Part shown: positions 32,313 to 41,143 of the stretch, in pieces | How positions within the stretch are numbered: the stretch's first letter is position 1 | Layout: the number at the start of each line of letters is the position of its first letter | Assembly (NCBI GenBank): GCA_015657575.1 | Contig: JACDQN010000478.1 | Span: forward strand, 1 to 42,076 | Origin: Sphingopyxis sp. | GTDB taxonomy: Bacteria > Pseudomonadota > Alphaproteobacteria > Sphingomonadales > Sphingomonadaceae | Direction: 5' to 3' | DNA length: 42,076 nucleotides | Notes under the pieces: generated by a model | Told to the model about the DNA's origin: nothing | The model's database searches: none | What the model saw: the letters and a program-made list of their open reading frames with translations, nothing else | Position numbers and translations under genes: made by a program

Positions 32313-32888
32313 ATGTCGCGAAACCCGAAAAGCCCGGGCCCGATCTCCACTGGGGCCATTCCCGCGTCCGTACGCGAGCGGCCGATCGTGCTCGTCGGAT
32401 TGATGGGGTCGGGAAAGTCGACGATCGGCCGGCGCCTCGCCCAGCGGCTCGGCATGCGTTTCGTCGATGCGGACGACGAGATCGAGCGTGCGGCGGGCAT
32501 GACGATTTCGGACATTTTCGCCAGGTTCGGCGAGGCACATTTCCGCGACGGCGAGCGCCGCGTGATCGCGCGCCTGCTTGGCGGCCGGCCGCTCGTGCTC
32601 GCGACCGGCGGCGGCGCCTTCATGAACGAGGAGACGCGCATGCTGATCAAGCAAGGCAGCCTGTCGATCTGGCTCGACGCCGATATCCCGACGCTCGTCG
32701 AGCGCGTCGCGCGGCGCAGCCATCGCCCACTTCTGAAGGATCGCGATCCGGGCGAAGTGCTCCGCGACCTCGCGGCGGTTCGCAATCCCATCTATGCCGA
32801 AGCGCATCTGCGCGTCAGCTCGGCGTCGAGCCCGCACGAACATACGGTGCGCGCCATCCTGGAGGCTCTCGCGACATGCAACACCTGA
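32313..32888 (+). CDS. aroK: Shikimate kinase
   Basis: A 191-residue kinase that phosphorylates shikimate with ATP in aromatic amino acid synthesis. The P-loop GLMGSGKST is at 29-37; VDADDEIE supplies substrate/Mg contacts; FRDGERRVI and ATGGGAF bind shikimate; SHRPLL is the lid. An N-terminal extension of ~20 residues precedes the fold. The start codon at 32313 has no strong ribosome-binding site, but the frame upstream is a shadow of the divergent gene. It overlaps aroB by 13 bases. Confidence 0.95.
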   Translation: MSRNPKSPGPISTGAIPASVRERPIVLVGLMGSGKSTIGRRLAQRLGMRFVDADDEIERAAGMTISDIFARFGEAHFRDGERRVIARLLGGRPLVLATGGGAFMNEETRMLIKQGSLSIWLDADIPTLVERVARRSHRPLLKDRDPGEVLRDLAAVRNPIYAEAHLRVSSASSPHEHTVRAILEALATCNT

Positions 32889-33970
32889 CCGTCGACCTCA
32901 GCGAGCGCAGCTATCCGATCCTGATCGGCGATGGGCTGATCCGCGACATCGGCGTTCAGGTCGCGCCCTTGCTCAGGCGCCCGCACACGATGATCGTCAC
33001 CGACAGCCATGTCGCCGACCATTATCTCGTCGCGCTCGGCACCTCGCTGGCGATGGAGAGCATTTCCTTCTCTTCCTTCGTCCTCGAGCCGGGCGAAGGG
33101 ACGAAAAGCTGGGCGGGTCTCGCGCGCCTCACCGAATGGCTGATCGGCGAAGGCGTCGAGCGGGGCGACCATGTCATTGCGCTGGGCGGCGGGGTGATCG
33201 GCGACCTCGTCGGTTTCGCGTGCAGCATCGTCAAGCGCGGCTGCAACTTCATCCAGGTTCCGACCACCCTGCTCGCGCAAGTCGACAGCAGCGTCGGCGG
33301 CAAGACTGCGATCAACGTCCCCGCGGGCAAGAATCTGATCGGCGCCTTCCACCAGCCGGCGCTGGTCGTCATCGATCCGCAGACGCTCGACACGCTGCCG
33401 CGCCGCGAACTCGGCGCGGGTTATGCGGAGGTCGTCAAATATGGGCTGATCGACGACGCCGACTTCTTCGCCTGGTGCGAGGCGAACGGCGCGGCGCTGC
33501 TCGCCGGCGACAGCGAGGCGCGGCACAAGGCGATCGCGCACAGCGTTTCGGCCAAGGCGCGCATCGTCGCCGCCGACGAGCGCGAGACGCAGGATATCCG
33601 CGCCTTGCTCAACCTTGGCCACAGCTTCGGCCACGCGCTCGAGGCCGAGACGGGCTACTCTGACCGGCTGCTCCATGGCGAGGCCGTCGCGGCGGGTATG
33701 GTGCTCGCGCACGAATTTTCCGTCGCGAACGGTCTGTGCCCCGCCGCCGATGCCGCCCGCGTACGCGACCATCTCGCGAGCGTCGACCTGCCGCACAGCC
33801 TTTCGAGCGCAGGGATCAACACGGGCGGCGCCGAACTCGCCGCGCATATGGCGCACGACAAGAAGGTGCGCGGCGGTAAGCTGCCGCTGATCTTGACGCA
33901 CGGTATCGGCCGAAGCTTCGTGACCGAGGATTATGGGCTGGACGCCGTCGCGGCGTTTCTAGACAGCTAA
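32876..33970 (+). CDS. aroB: 3-dehydroquinate synthase
   Basis: A 364-residue NAD- and metal-dependent enzyme that converts DAHP to 3-dehydroquinate. Family motifs are present: [72 protein letters not shown] and [10 protein letters not shown]. The start overlaps the end of aroK, giving translational coupling; the two consecutive pathway enzymes are a common gene pair. Confidence 0.97.
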   Translation: MQHLTVDLSERSYPILIGDGLIRDIGVQVAPLLRRPHTMIVTDSHVADHYLVALGTSLAMESISFSSFVLEPGEGTKSWAGLARLTEWLIGEGVERGDHVIALGGGVIGDLVGFACSIVKRGCNFIQVPTTLLAQVDSSVGGKTAINVPAGKNLIGAFHQPALVVIDPQTLDTLPRRELGAGYAEVVKYGLIDDADFFAWCEANGAALLAGDSEARHKAIAHSVSAKARIVAADERETQDIRALLNLGHSFGHALEAETGYSDRLLHGEAVAAGMVLAHEFSVANGLCPAADAARVRDHLASVDLPHSLSSAGINTGGAELAAHMAHDKKVRGGKLPLILTHGIGRSFVTEDYGLDAVAAFLDS

Positions 33971-34159
33971 GCCGTCAGGCCGACTTCCCAAATCTGAATA
34001 ATTTCGCACGGTATTTTTTATAGAAGCCCCCCACTTTGCGCCCCGTACTGATATTACTTTAGGAGGCCCGAAATTCCGAGACAAAAGCACGGTCTTCAGA
34101 GAATTCAGTATTTTTACTGAAAATTTTGGCGGCTTTGATGCTTGAATATTTGATGGTCA
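33971..34159. other. AT-rich intergenic stretch after aroB with a terminator-like hairpin
   Basis: No gene seen. TTCAGTA-TTTT-TACTGAA (34104-34121) is a perfect 7-base-pair hairpin followed by AATTTT, a possible weak intrinsic terminator for aroKB or for RNA entering from the right. The composition is clearly lower in GC than aroB. Confidence 0.45.
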
Positions 34160-34490
34160 GAACGCGCCGGCGACGAGTTCCGCTCGTGGTTCGGGGAACG
34201 GGACGCGCGCCACCGCCACGAGCGGGATCTTCGCGGAAGGGGTCCGAAAAATTATGCCCGGTCGGACGAGCGCATTCGCGAGGATGTCAAATAACCGAGT
34301 TGACCGAGGATGTGTGGATCGGTGCGTCGGAGATCAACGTGACCGTGGCCGAGGGTGAGATCATCCTCACCGGGACCGTCGAAGATCGACGGGCGAAGCG
34401 GCGCGCGGAAGACATCGCCGATGACCCGCGCGAGAGCGACGCGGCCCGGCATCAGAGACACCTTGTCGGCGGTGGGACTGATCCTCGCTG
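34147..34490 (+). pseudogene. Decayed SWFGD-type/BON-domain protein gene
   Basis: One frame (from about 34150) reads …ERAGDEFRSWFGERDARHRHE, then RGPKNYARSDERIREDVK followed by a stop at about 34291. The next frame, from about 34298, continues with TEDVWIGASEINVTVAEGEI, then ILTGTVEDRRAKRRAEDIAD. Together these are the SWFGD motif region and the BON domain of sphingomonad stress proteins, separated by at least two small indels (AAATAACCGAGTTGACC instead of a continuous '…DVNxRLTEDxW…'). No start codon precedes it (TGA immediately upstream), and the usual C-terminal 'GVxHVQNNL' is degraded. Read here as a remnant. Confidence 0.65.
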
Positions 34491-34501
34491 CGACGCGCCG
34501 C

Positions 34502-34771
34502 CTACTTCGGTGGCGGCACTTCGTTGGCTGGCGGCGGCGTGGCGTCAGTCGCAGATCCCGACGTCGGCGAGGGACCGGCATCGGTCGCATTGCCTGTCGT
34601 CGCGCCGCCGTTCACCGGCGGCGTGGTCGTCATGGGTTCTGCAGGCGCCGCAACCGCGCCATCGTCGCCTGCAACGACCGGCGTTTCGCTGGTGGTTGTT
34701 GCGTTGTCCTGACTGTCACAGGCGGCCAAGAGGGCAAGCGCGGGCAGGCCCGCAAGCAAGATAAGTCTCAT
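34502..34771 (-). CDS. Small Pro/Thr/Ala-rich lipoprotein
   Basis: An 89-residue protein. It starts with MRLILLAGLPALALLAAC, a lipoprotein signal peptide with lipobox L-A-A-C and Cys18 as the lipidation site. The mature part is low-complexity, rich in Ala, Pro, Thr and Gly (ATTTSETPVVAGDDGAV; PPVNGGATTGNAT), and probably disordered. The ATG at 34771 follows GAAGGAAG. The long frame extending upstream to 35149 is not supported by codon pattern. Function unknown; likely an envelope-anchored spacer or stress lipoprotein. Confidence 0.8.
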   Translation of the reverse strand: MRLILLAGLPALALLAACDSQDNATTTSETPVVAGDDGAVAAPAEPMTTTPPVNGGATTGNATDAGPSPTSGSATDATPPPANEVPPPK

Positions 34772-34802
34772 TTCAATTCTTCCTTCAGGGGCGTATCTCC
34801 GC

Positions 34803-34827
34803 GACGAACGGAACCAGCCAATGTTCC
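34803..34827 (-). promoter_or_regulatory. Candidate general-stress (EcfG-type) promoter of the lipoprotein gene
   Basis: On the minus strand GGAAC (34827-34823) is followed after 16 bases by CGTC (34806-34803), one base away from the alphaproteobacterial EcfG consensus GGAAC-N16/17-CGTT. It is 32 bases upstream of the lipoprotein ATG, a sensible distance. Inferred by pattern only. Confidence 0.4.
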
Positions 34828-35057
34828 ACGTAAGAGCGGCACGAGCGCGATAAATTCGCAGAAGACTGATCCAGTATAAGAGATTGAGGCTCGGAAAAGT
34901 TTCTTTGCCGGAAAGCAGAGCCACAACCTGGGAAGGCGCCGAGTAGAATTCGCTAACATGGGATAAGAGCGGAGAAATCAGCGCCTCTCTTTTCGAGCGA
35001 TCGTGCAACCCCGGCCGGTTCCGGGCGTCGATCCGCGAGAAGCGAAAGGAGAGCATC

Positions 35058-35339
35058 ATGGCAAGTTCGGCAGCGAAGGGCTCGGGGTTCGGAAAGATTC
35101 TGGGGGTGGCGACGCTGGGAGCGTTGTTCTGGTTCACGCGCAAGCCCAAGGCTCAGGCGTCGAAAGATGACGGGCATAGCGCCGCCTTCGCCGATGGCGA
35201 GACGCATTCGGAAAATTTCGACCAGACACGGTCCGCGGGACCCGACGGCATGCGCGACGATGTGAAACGTCCGTGGGAAAACGTCGATCAGGCGTCGGAT
35301 GAATCCTTTCCGGCGAGCGACCCGCCAGCAACCTATTGA
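35058..35339 (+). CDS. Small protein with 'ESFPASDPP' C-terminal motif
   Basis: A 93-residue protein. Residues ~8-28 are hydrophobic (GFGKILGVATLGALFWF), then a charged, acidic tail ends WENVDQASDESFPASDPPAT. The 'DESFPASDPP' end is a recurrent motif of small alphaproteobacterial proteins of unknown function, often near stress genes. ATG 35058 is preceded by AAAGGAGAGCATC. Probably a membrane-anchored small protein, coupled to the next gene 11 bases downstream. Confidence 0.8.
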   Translation: MASSAAKGSGFGKILGVATLGALFWFTRKPKAQASKDDGHSAAFADGETHSENFDQTRSAGPDGMRDDVKRPWENVDQASDESFPASDPPATY

Positions 35340-35350
35340 GAGGCGCGCAA

Positions 35351-35590
35351 ATGCCCGACCTCACTAGGCTCAGCTACAGCCTCCAGTTCGACGACGACGG
35401 CATCGGTCTCCCGAGACGGGTCGAATTCGAAGCGAGCAACGCCGGCGCAGCCCTGGAAATCGCTGAAGAGCAATGCGACGGCCGATGGGCCGTCCTTCTC
35501 TGCGATGGCGCGGCGCTCTGCCGGGTCGGCCGCAGCGCGGGGGCTTGGATGATTGCCGCCTACTACCCGGCTCCGCCCAGTGAAGGATGA
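35351..35590 (+). CDS. Small hypothetical protein
   Basis: A 79-residue protein beginning MPDLTRLSYSLQFDDDGIGL. It looks like a compact alpha/beta fold (EFEASNAGAALEIAEEQ is a helix; RWAVLLCDGAALCRV a strand pair). No family recognised. ATG 35351 has a weak GAGAGGCG upstream; it lies 11 bases after the previous small gene, so the two are likely one operon. Confidence 0.7.
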   Translation: MPDLTRLSYSLQFDDDGIGLPRRVEFEASNAGAALEIAEEQCDGRWAVLLCDGAALCRVGRSAGAWMIAAYYPAPPSEG

Positions 35591-35672
35591 GATGGTGGCG
35601 CGCGCAGGTTGGGTGAGAAGAAGTGCTGAGCCGGAGCCCCTCCGACCAACCTAGATCAATCCCACCCGAAAT

Positions 35673-35729
35673 ATCGACCATTCGAGCTTGCTGCACTGCA
35701 ACCGCAGCAAGCACCCGGCGTTGGTCGAT
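35673..35729. repeat. Nested inverted repeat upstream of the glycosyltransferase gene
   Basis: An outer 8-base stem (ATCGACCA 35673-35680 / TGGTCGAT 35722-35729) encloses an inner 8-base stem (CTTGCTGC 35687-35694 / GCAGCAAG 35704-35711) with a 9-base loop. Both stems are perfect. There is no T-run. It lies in a 237-base gap that otherwise holds no gene, 99 bases before the glycosyltransferase ATG; candidate leader RNA structure, operator or small RNA. Confidence 0.5.
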
Positions 35730-35827
35730 CGATAACCACGATCTCCGGGAGAGCAACTCACGTCTCGCGCCAGATGCCGCGCGGGACGGGAAGGTGCGCG
35801 TGTGCCGGTGCGGACAGATGAGGACAG

Positions 35828-38173
35828 ATGATGAAATTCAATCGCGAGGACCATTTCTTTCCCGGCCATTTCGGGGACCAATTTTTTCCACCACTTGAAG
35901 GCAGCGATTTTTCCCGTGTCTGGGAAAAAAGCTCTGGGCGGCTCGCGCTTATCGGATGCTTTCGGCCCCGCCAGTGCGGTATCGCCACCTTCACCGCCGA
36001 CGTCTTCGACCATCTCAGCGCGCACTCGCCCGATATGGAGATCGATGTCTATGCGATGCGCAGCCAGCCCGGTCAGCCGGTCGGCACCGAGGTCCGGCAA
36101 GCGATCGATGAGAAAGATGCGGCAAGCTACCGCAACGCAGCGAACGCCATCAATGCGAGCGGCGCCGACGCGGTGTGGCTTCAGCATGAGTTCGGCATTT
36201 TCGGCGGGTCCGCCGGCGACATGGTTCTCGAACTCGTCGACCGGATCGCCGCACCGCTGATCGTAACGCTGCACACCGTGCTCGCGGAACCGAGCGCGGC
36301 GCAGCGGCATGTCATGGACCGTCTCGTCGCGCGCGCCAGCAAGCTGGTCGTGATGAGCGACTATGGCCTGACGACGCTGACCAGCGTTTATGGGGCGTCG
36401 CCCGATCAGGTGGCGCTGATCGAGCATGGAACGCCCGACCGCCCCTTTGAAGAGATCAGTACGCTCCGGAAGAGGCTGGGCCTCGCCGACCGGCCAATCC
36501 TTTCGACCTTCGGCCTCATCGGGCCGGGTAAGGGGCTCGAGGCAGCGATCCGGGCACTCCCCGCCATCGTGGCCCAATATCCCGACATTCTCTACCGGAT
36601 CGTCGGTGCGACGCACCCTAACCTCGTCGCCGCCGAGGGCGAAGCGTACCGCGACAGTCTCCAGCAGCTCGCTGACAGCCTTGGCGTTGCCGACAATATC
36701 GCCTGGGAAAACCGCTTTCTCGATCTGGAGGAGCTGCTCGACCAGATCGAGCTTTGCGATATCTACCTCGCACCCTATCCCAATCTTCAGCAAATCACCT
36801 CCGGGACCCTCGCCTATGCGGTTGCGCTGGGACGCGCGGTGATCTCGACACCTTTCGTTCACGCGCGCGAGCTTTTGGCGGACGATGTCGGCATCCTGCT
36901 GCCGGGCGCCGAAAGCGATGCGATCAGCGAGGCGGCGCTCATGTTGCTTGCACTGCCCGAAGAGCGGCGCGCGGTTCAGCGGCGCGCCTATGCGCGCGGT
37001 CGCCGCACGGCGTGGAACGTCATAGCGCGGCAATGCGCTGCGCTCATCGACGAGGTCGTTGGCGCGCCCGAAGCGAGGGAGATCAGCCAGCGCGCGCCCG
37101 CTCTGTCCGGCGTGTGGGCGATGTGCGACGACGTCGGCATGTTCCAGCATGCGGTGTATCTGCTGCCCGACCGCGCGCACGGCTATTGTATCGACGACAA
37201 CGCCCGTGCGCTCATGCTCGTCCACAGCTTGCCCGCAAAAATGCAGGACGAAGCGATGCCGCGCGCCCGCGCCTTCGCAAGCTTCATCCAGCATGGCTGG
37301 AACGAAAGTGAGGGCGCCTTCCGGAACTTCATGGGATATGACCGGCGCTGGCTCGAAGAGACCGGATCGGAAGACAGCAACGGCCGCACGCTCTGGGCCC
37401 TCGGCCATGCAACGTCGTGCGCAACCGACCCGCATATGCGCGAATGGGCGGCCCGCCTGTTCGATCGATGCGCGCCCATGGCGCAAGCGTTCAAGAACCC
37501 GCGCGCCATCGCCTTTGCAATGCTCGGGGCCGACGAACGGCTCGAGCAGGACCCCGGCCATGCCCTCGCCCGCCAGATCATCGAGCGCGGCGGCGCCTTC
37601 CTCTGCGCCCTATGGAAGTCCGGGCGGCGACCCGGATGGGACTGGTTCGAGACAGGCCTTACCTATGACAATGCCCGGCTCGCCGAAGCGCTCATCCGTG
37701 CCGGGCGCCGCCTGCCCTCGCTACCGCACGAAGAGGCGGGGCTATCGGCACTCGACTGGCTCGCAACCTTCCAGACCGCAAGTCAGGGTCATTTTCGCGC
37801 GGTCGGGTCGGAGAGCTTCGATCATGAGGGCGAGGCGCTTCCGTTCGACCAGCAGCCGCTCGAAGCCTGGGCGACGGTCGCGGCCTGTGGAACCGCATAC
37901 AGGCTGACCGGACAGGCGGTCTGGCGTGACCATGCAGAAACGGCCTATGCCTGGTTCCTCGGCCGCAACGATCGGAGCATCGCGCTCGGCGACCTCCGGT
38001 CGGGACGCTGTCTCGACGGTCTGACCCCGCGCGGCGTCAATCGCAACAGCGGGGCGGAGTCCATACTGGCCTTCCACCTTGCACATCGTACGATGGCCGA
38101 CATTTTCTGGCGCGGCCAAACCATCGTCGCGGAGCCGCGACAAGATGCTGCGGTAGCCGCTCTTGCCGGCTGA
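35828..38173 (+). CDS. GT4-family glycosyltransferase fused to a six-hairpin (alpha/alpha) domain
   Basis: A 781-residue bifunctional-looking protein. Residues ~35-410 form a GT-B glycosyltransferase: FRPRQCGIATFTADVF, the acceptor-side WLQHEFGIFGG, the donor-side FGLIGPGKGLEAAI, and IYLAPYPNLQQITSGTLAYA. Residues ~425-781 look like a six-hairpin glycosidase/epimerase-type barrel (GYCIDDNARALMLVHS, GWDWFETGLTYDNARLAEAL, NRNSGAESILAFHLA). It faces a GH130 phosphorylase across a 20-base convergent gap, so mannose transfer, perhaps to a beta-1,2-mannoside, is a reasonable guess. Start ATG 35828 after TGAGGACAG. Confidence 0.85.
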   Translation: MMKFNREDHFFPGHFGDQFFPPLEGSDFSRVWEKSSGRLALIGCFRPRQCGIATFTADVFDHLSAHSPDMEIDVYAMRSQPGQPVGTEVRQAIDEKDAASYRNAANAINASGADAVWLQHEFGIFGGSAGDMVLELVDRIAAPLIVTLHTVLAEPSAAQRHVMDRLVARASKLVVMSDYGLTTLTSVYGASPDQVALIEHGTPDRPFEEISTLRKRLGLADRPILSTFGLIGPGKGLEAAIRALPAIVAQYPDILYRIVGATHPNLVAAEGEAYRDSLQQLADSLGVADNIAWENRFLDLEELLDQIELCDIYLAPYPNLQQITSGTLAYAVALGRAVISTPFVHARELLADDVGILLPGAESDAISEAALMLLALPEERRAVQRRAYARGRRTAWNVIARQCAALIDEVVGAPEAREISQRAPALSGVWAMCDDVGMFQHAVYLLPDRAHGYCIDDNARALMLVHSLPAKMQDEAMPRARAFASFIQHGWNESEGAFRNFMGYDRRWLEETGSEDSNGRTLWALGHATSCATDPHMREWAARLFDRCAPMAQAFKNPRAIAFAMLGADERLEQDPGHALARQIIERGGAFLCALWKSGRRPGWDWFETGLTYDNARLAEALIRAGRRLPSLPHEEAGLSALDWLATFQTASQGHFRAVGSESFDHEGEALPFDQQPLEAWATVAACGTAYRLTGQAVWRDHAETAYAWFLGRNDRSIALGDLRSGRCLDGLTPRGVNRNSGAESILAFHLAHRTMADIFWRGQTIVAEPRQDAAVAALAG

Positions 38174-38192
38174 AGGGTTTCGGCTGACGCGA

Positions 38193-39311
38193 TCAGAGGC
38201 CGAAAACCGCCTTGGGAATATGGGTGATCCGGCAGGCGAGATCGGCTTCGCCCGACGCCACGATGAAATGGTCGCCCGCGTCAGCAATCCCGGTCGTGAA
38301 GACGACGTCGCGCACATACATCCTGTCCTCGAGCGGGCGCGTCAGATCGGCGCTCGCTTCGAGCAGCGGTCGATGATCGCTGTCCACGGCGCGCGATGGT
38401 TCGTCCCGGTCGAGCAACGACCAGTAAGTGCGGTAGATGCCGACGATTTCCTTCGGCTCGACTCCATGCCAGAGCGTCAGCCAGCCGCGGTCCGTCAGAA
38501 TGGGCGGGGTCCCGCCGCCCATCCGGGCAGTGGCAACCGTGTCGGCATGCGGGCGGAGGCCCGGTTCGCGGCGCGGCTTCCAGTGCAGTGCGTCGGGAGA
38601 CGAAGCGAGATTGATCGAGGGGCCTGCACGCCAGGGGCTTCCGGGAGGATAGGTGAAATAAAGCGCGCCGAGCGGGCGCGTCTGGGCCCAGTAATGGCCG
38701 CCGATCGTCCCTTCGAAGATCAGCATGTCCTTGTTCTGATGATCGAGAACGATATCCTCGAAACGCCAGTCGAGGCCATTGTCGGAGCTGTAGAGCGTCG
38801 TCGAATGCCGCTCGGGACTGACCGAGCAACTCGTCATCAGCCAGCGGCCATCGACATGGCTGATCCGTGCATCCTCGACGCCGTAGCATTGGAAGGCGGC
38901 GTGCGGCGCGATCGCCCGGTCGTAATGAACCGCCACCACTTCCAGCCCGTCGGGGGTCAGCTCGACGGGAAGAAGCCAGGACAGCGACGTGAGCGCCATG
39001 ATCTGCCAGCTCCCCCCGCGGACGAGGAATTTGCGCGGATCGGCGGTGTCGCAAAGTTCGAGCGGCCAAGCATCGCGGACATAGCGCCCGTCATCCCAGC
39101 GAATGCTGTGGACATGGCCGCCCGCGACCGGCTCGCGCAGCGCCTCGGCGATCCGCACGAGCATCAGCAGATTGCCGCTCGGGAGGCGCGCGAGCCCTGG
39201 ATTGAAAGCGCCGAGCGCGAAGGTTTCGACATCCAGATGCCCCGCGAGAGGCGAACGCGAGAGATCGACATCATCGGGTCCGAAAATCAGGCGATCGATG
39301 GCGAAACCCAT
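38193..39311 (-). CDS. GH130-family glycosidase (beta-1,2-mannoside phosphorylase type)
   Basis: A 372-residue five-bladed beta-propeller protein. Family signs include the early FNPGLARLPSGNLLMLVRI, YGVEDARISHVDGRW, the repeated propeller blades, and late MGGGTPPILTDRGWLTLWHG and YWSLLD. GH130 enzymes cleave beta-mannosides by phosphorolysis, releasing mannose 1-phosphate. ATG 39311 is preceded by AAAGGAGCAACG; longer frames to 39446 would run into the divergent HAD gene. With the HAD phosphatase and GT4 protein it could form a mannoside turnover set. Confidence 0.88.
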   Translation of the reverse strand: MGFAIDRLIFGPDDVDLSRSPLAGHLDVETFALGAFNPGLARLPSGNLLMLVRIAEALREPVAGGHVHSIRWDDGRYVRDAWPLELCDTADPRKFLVRGGSWQIMALTSLSWLLPVELTPDGLEVVAVHYDRAIAPHAAFQCYGVEDARISHVDGRWLMTSCSVSPERHSTTLYSSDNGLDWRFEDIVLDHQNKDMLIFEGTIGGHYWAQTRPLGALYFTYPPGSPWRAGPSINLASSPDALHWKPRREPGLRPHADTVATARMGGGTPPILTDRGWLTLWHGVEPKEIVGIYRTYWSLLDRDEPSRAVDSDHRPLLEASADLTRPLEDRMYVRDVVFTTGIADAGDHFIVASGEADLACRITHIPKAVFGL

Positions 39312-39427
39312 GGCGTTGCTCCTTTCTGGGCGCGGGCGTCCGCGCCCTTTCCGATCAAGCCCCGAAGCAGGCGGATGTTCCCCGCCCTGCCCCCATTCGA
39401 GTTCAGACAAGCGGAGACAAAGCCCAG

Positions 39428-40173
39428 ATGAAGCAGTTGATCGCATTCGACCTCGACGGCACGCTCGCCGAGAGTAAGCAGCCCCTCGCGGAGGAGATGG
39501 CCGGCGCGCTGGCCGAGCTTCTCGCCGTTGCGGACGTTGCAGTGATTTCGGGCGGCGACTGGCCGCAATTCGAGAAGCAGGTCGCGAGCCGCCTGCCCGC
39601 GCATGCCGACCTGTTCCGCCTGTGGCTGATGCCGACGACCGGCACGAAGCTCTTCACGCACAGGGAGGGTGCATGGCAAGCCGTCTATGCCGAGCTCTTC
39701 GACGACGAGCAGAAGACGAGCATATTGGAAGCGTTCGACGCATCGCTCGAAGCAACGGGTTTCGTTCCCGAAGAGACATGGGGCGAGAGGATAGAGGACC
39801 GCGGCAGCCAGATCACCTTTTCGGCGCTCGGGCAGCAAGCCCCCATCCATGCGAAGGAGATCTGGGACCCCGACTTCGCCAAACGCAAGATCATCCAAGC
39901 CGACCTTAGGACCGGCTGCCGGGACTTTCGATCAACATGGGCGGCGCGACCTCGATGGACGTCACCCGCGAAGGCGTCGACAAGGGCTATGGTCTCAAGA
40001 AGCTCGCCGAGGCGAGCGGCTTTCCGCTCGATGCGATGCTGTTCATCGGCGATGCGATCTTTCCAGGCGGCAATGATTATCCGGCCAAGGAGATCGGGAT
40101 GGATACGGTACGCGTCCGCGATCCCGACGAGACGATGGCGGTGATCGCAGCGATCGTCGCCTGCCAGAAATAG
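39428..40173 (+). pseudogene. HAD-IIB phosphatase (phosphomannomutase/sucrose-phosphatase-like) with an apparent frameshift
   Basis: The N-terminal part starts at ATG 39428 and contains the HAD motif I FDLDGTLAES (Asp8, Asp10) and motif II VISGGDW, running to IIQADLRT near 39913. The expected continuation RLPGLSINMGGATSMDVTRE, then GVDKGYGLKKL and the motif IV loop FIGDAIFPGGNDYPAKEIG, is in the next frame, stopping at 40173. One missing base at ACCGG restores a ~247-residue protein. Such enzymes dephosphorylate sugar phosphates or interconvert mannose phosphates. Divergent from the GH130 gene. Confidence 0.85.
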
Positions 40174-40207
40174 CCGCCCCTGCGATGACACCAGGGTCCT
40201 GCACCTA

Positions 40208-41143
40208 TCAGCGCCGATCGGCCATCACATGGCCGTCGGTCTCGCGAAGCCAATTGTGGAGGCGGGTCGCGGCCATTGCGCCCTGCCCCATCGCGACGCT
40301 GATCTGGTCGAGACCCTCGACGACATCGCCTGCGGCATAGACGCCGGGGAGAAGCCCGTCCGAAAAGGCATGGAACGGCAGACAATCCTTTGTATCGGTC
40401 ACCGCGCCCAAGGCTTTCGCCAGGTCGCTGCGCGGCGTCGATCCGAAAGCCGGGTATAGGATATCGAAAGGACGCGGATCCGGTTCGCCGCCCATATGGA
40501 CCAGCATCTCGTCGGCGGTGGCGATCAGCCTCTCGACCTGCCCCTCGACGACGAGGATGTCTCTGTCGGCAAGTTCCCGCCGCTGCGCCGCGGTCAGTGC
40601 AACCTGCCATTTCGGGATCAGCGTCACATGGCGCGAGAATTGTCGCAGAAACATCGCCTCGGCGGCGCCATGAATATCCGACCCCAGCACCGCGATCCGC
40701 TCGTCACGATGCTCGAAGCCATCGCAGATCGGACAATAGCGCAGCACGCCGTCGCGAACCGCCGCATCATGATCGCCTTCATCGAGCTTCGCCAGATGCG
40801 TGGCGACGCCCGTCGCCAGAATGAGGCCGCGAGCGTCGATCGTCCCGCCATCCGCCAGCTCCGCGCGGACATATCCATCCTTTCGCGTGCAGGAGACGAT
40901 ATGACCCGATCGGATGTCGGCGCCATAGCGGCGGGCATGATCGTCCATCCGGGCGATCAAGGCTTCTCCGGTAATGCCCTCCGGAAAACCCGGCACATTG
41001 CGCGTCTTCGGGACCCAGAGCGCCCGAGAAAGACCGTCGTGGATGACACGCACGCGGCGCTTGAACCGCGCGAGATACATGGCCGCGGTCAGCCCCGCCG
41101 GGCCGGCACCGACCACCAGCGCATCGATGGGTGTATCCGCCAT
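40208..41143 (-). CDS. Thioredoxin-reductase-like NAD(P)/FAD-dependent oxidoreductase
   Basis: A 311-residue flavoprotein. The FAD motif GAGPAGLTA is at 12-20, the second (pyridine nucleotide) domain starts around RIAVLGSDIHGAAEAMFLR, and the redox-active pair C137-P-I-C140 with DGFEHRD replaces the canonical thioredoxin-reductase CATC. GVYAAGDVVEGLDQISVAMG binds FAD near the end. Many such proteins lack a thioredoxin partner and act on other dithiols. The ATG overlaps the stop of the DUF6766 gene (TGATG), so it is the last of a coupled leftward operon. Confidence 0.9.
   Translation of the reverse strand: MADTPIDALVVGAGPAGLTAAMYLARFKRRVRVIHDGLSRALWVPKTRNVPGFPEGITGEALIARMDDHARRYGADIRSGHIVSCTRKDGYVRAELADGGTIDARGLILATGVATHLAKLDEGDHDAAVRDGVLRYCPICDGFEHRDERIAVLGSDIHGAAEAMFLRQFSRHVTLIPKWQVALTAAQRRELADRDILVVEGQVERLIATADEMLVHMGGEPDPRPFDILYPAFGSTPRSDLAKALGAVTDTKDCLPFHAFSDGLLPGVYAAGDVVEGLDQISVAMGQGAMAATRLHNWLRETDGHVMADRR

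Noticed and set aside
39312-39427. GGAAC box on the minus strand as an EcfG promoter of the GH130 gene
   Set aside because: At 16-17 bases downstream the sequence is GCTT/CTTG, too far from CGTT.
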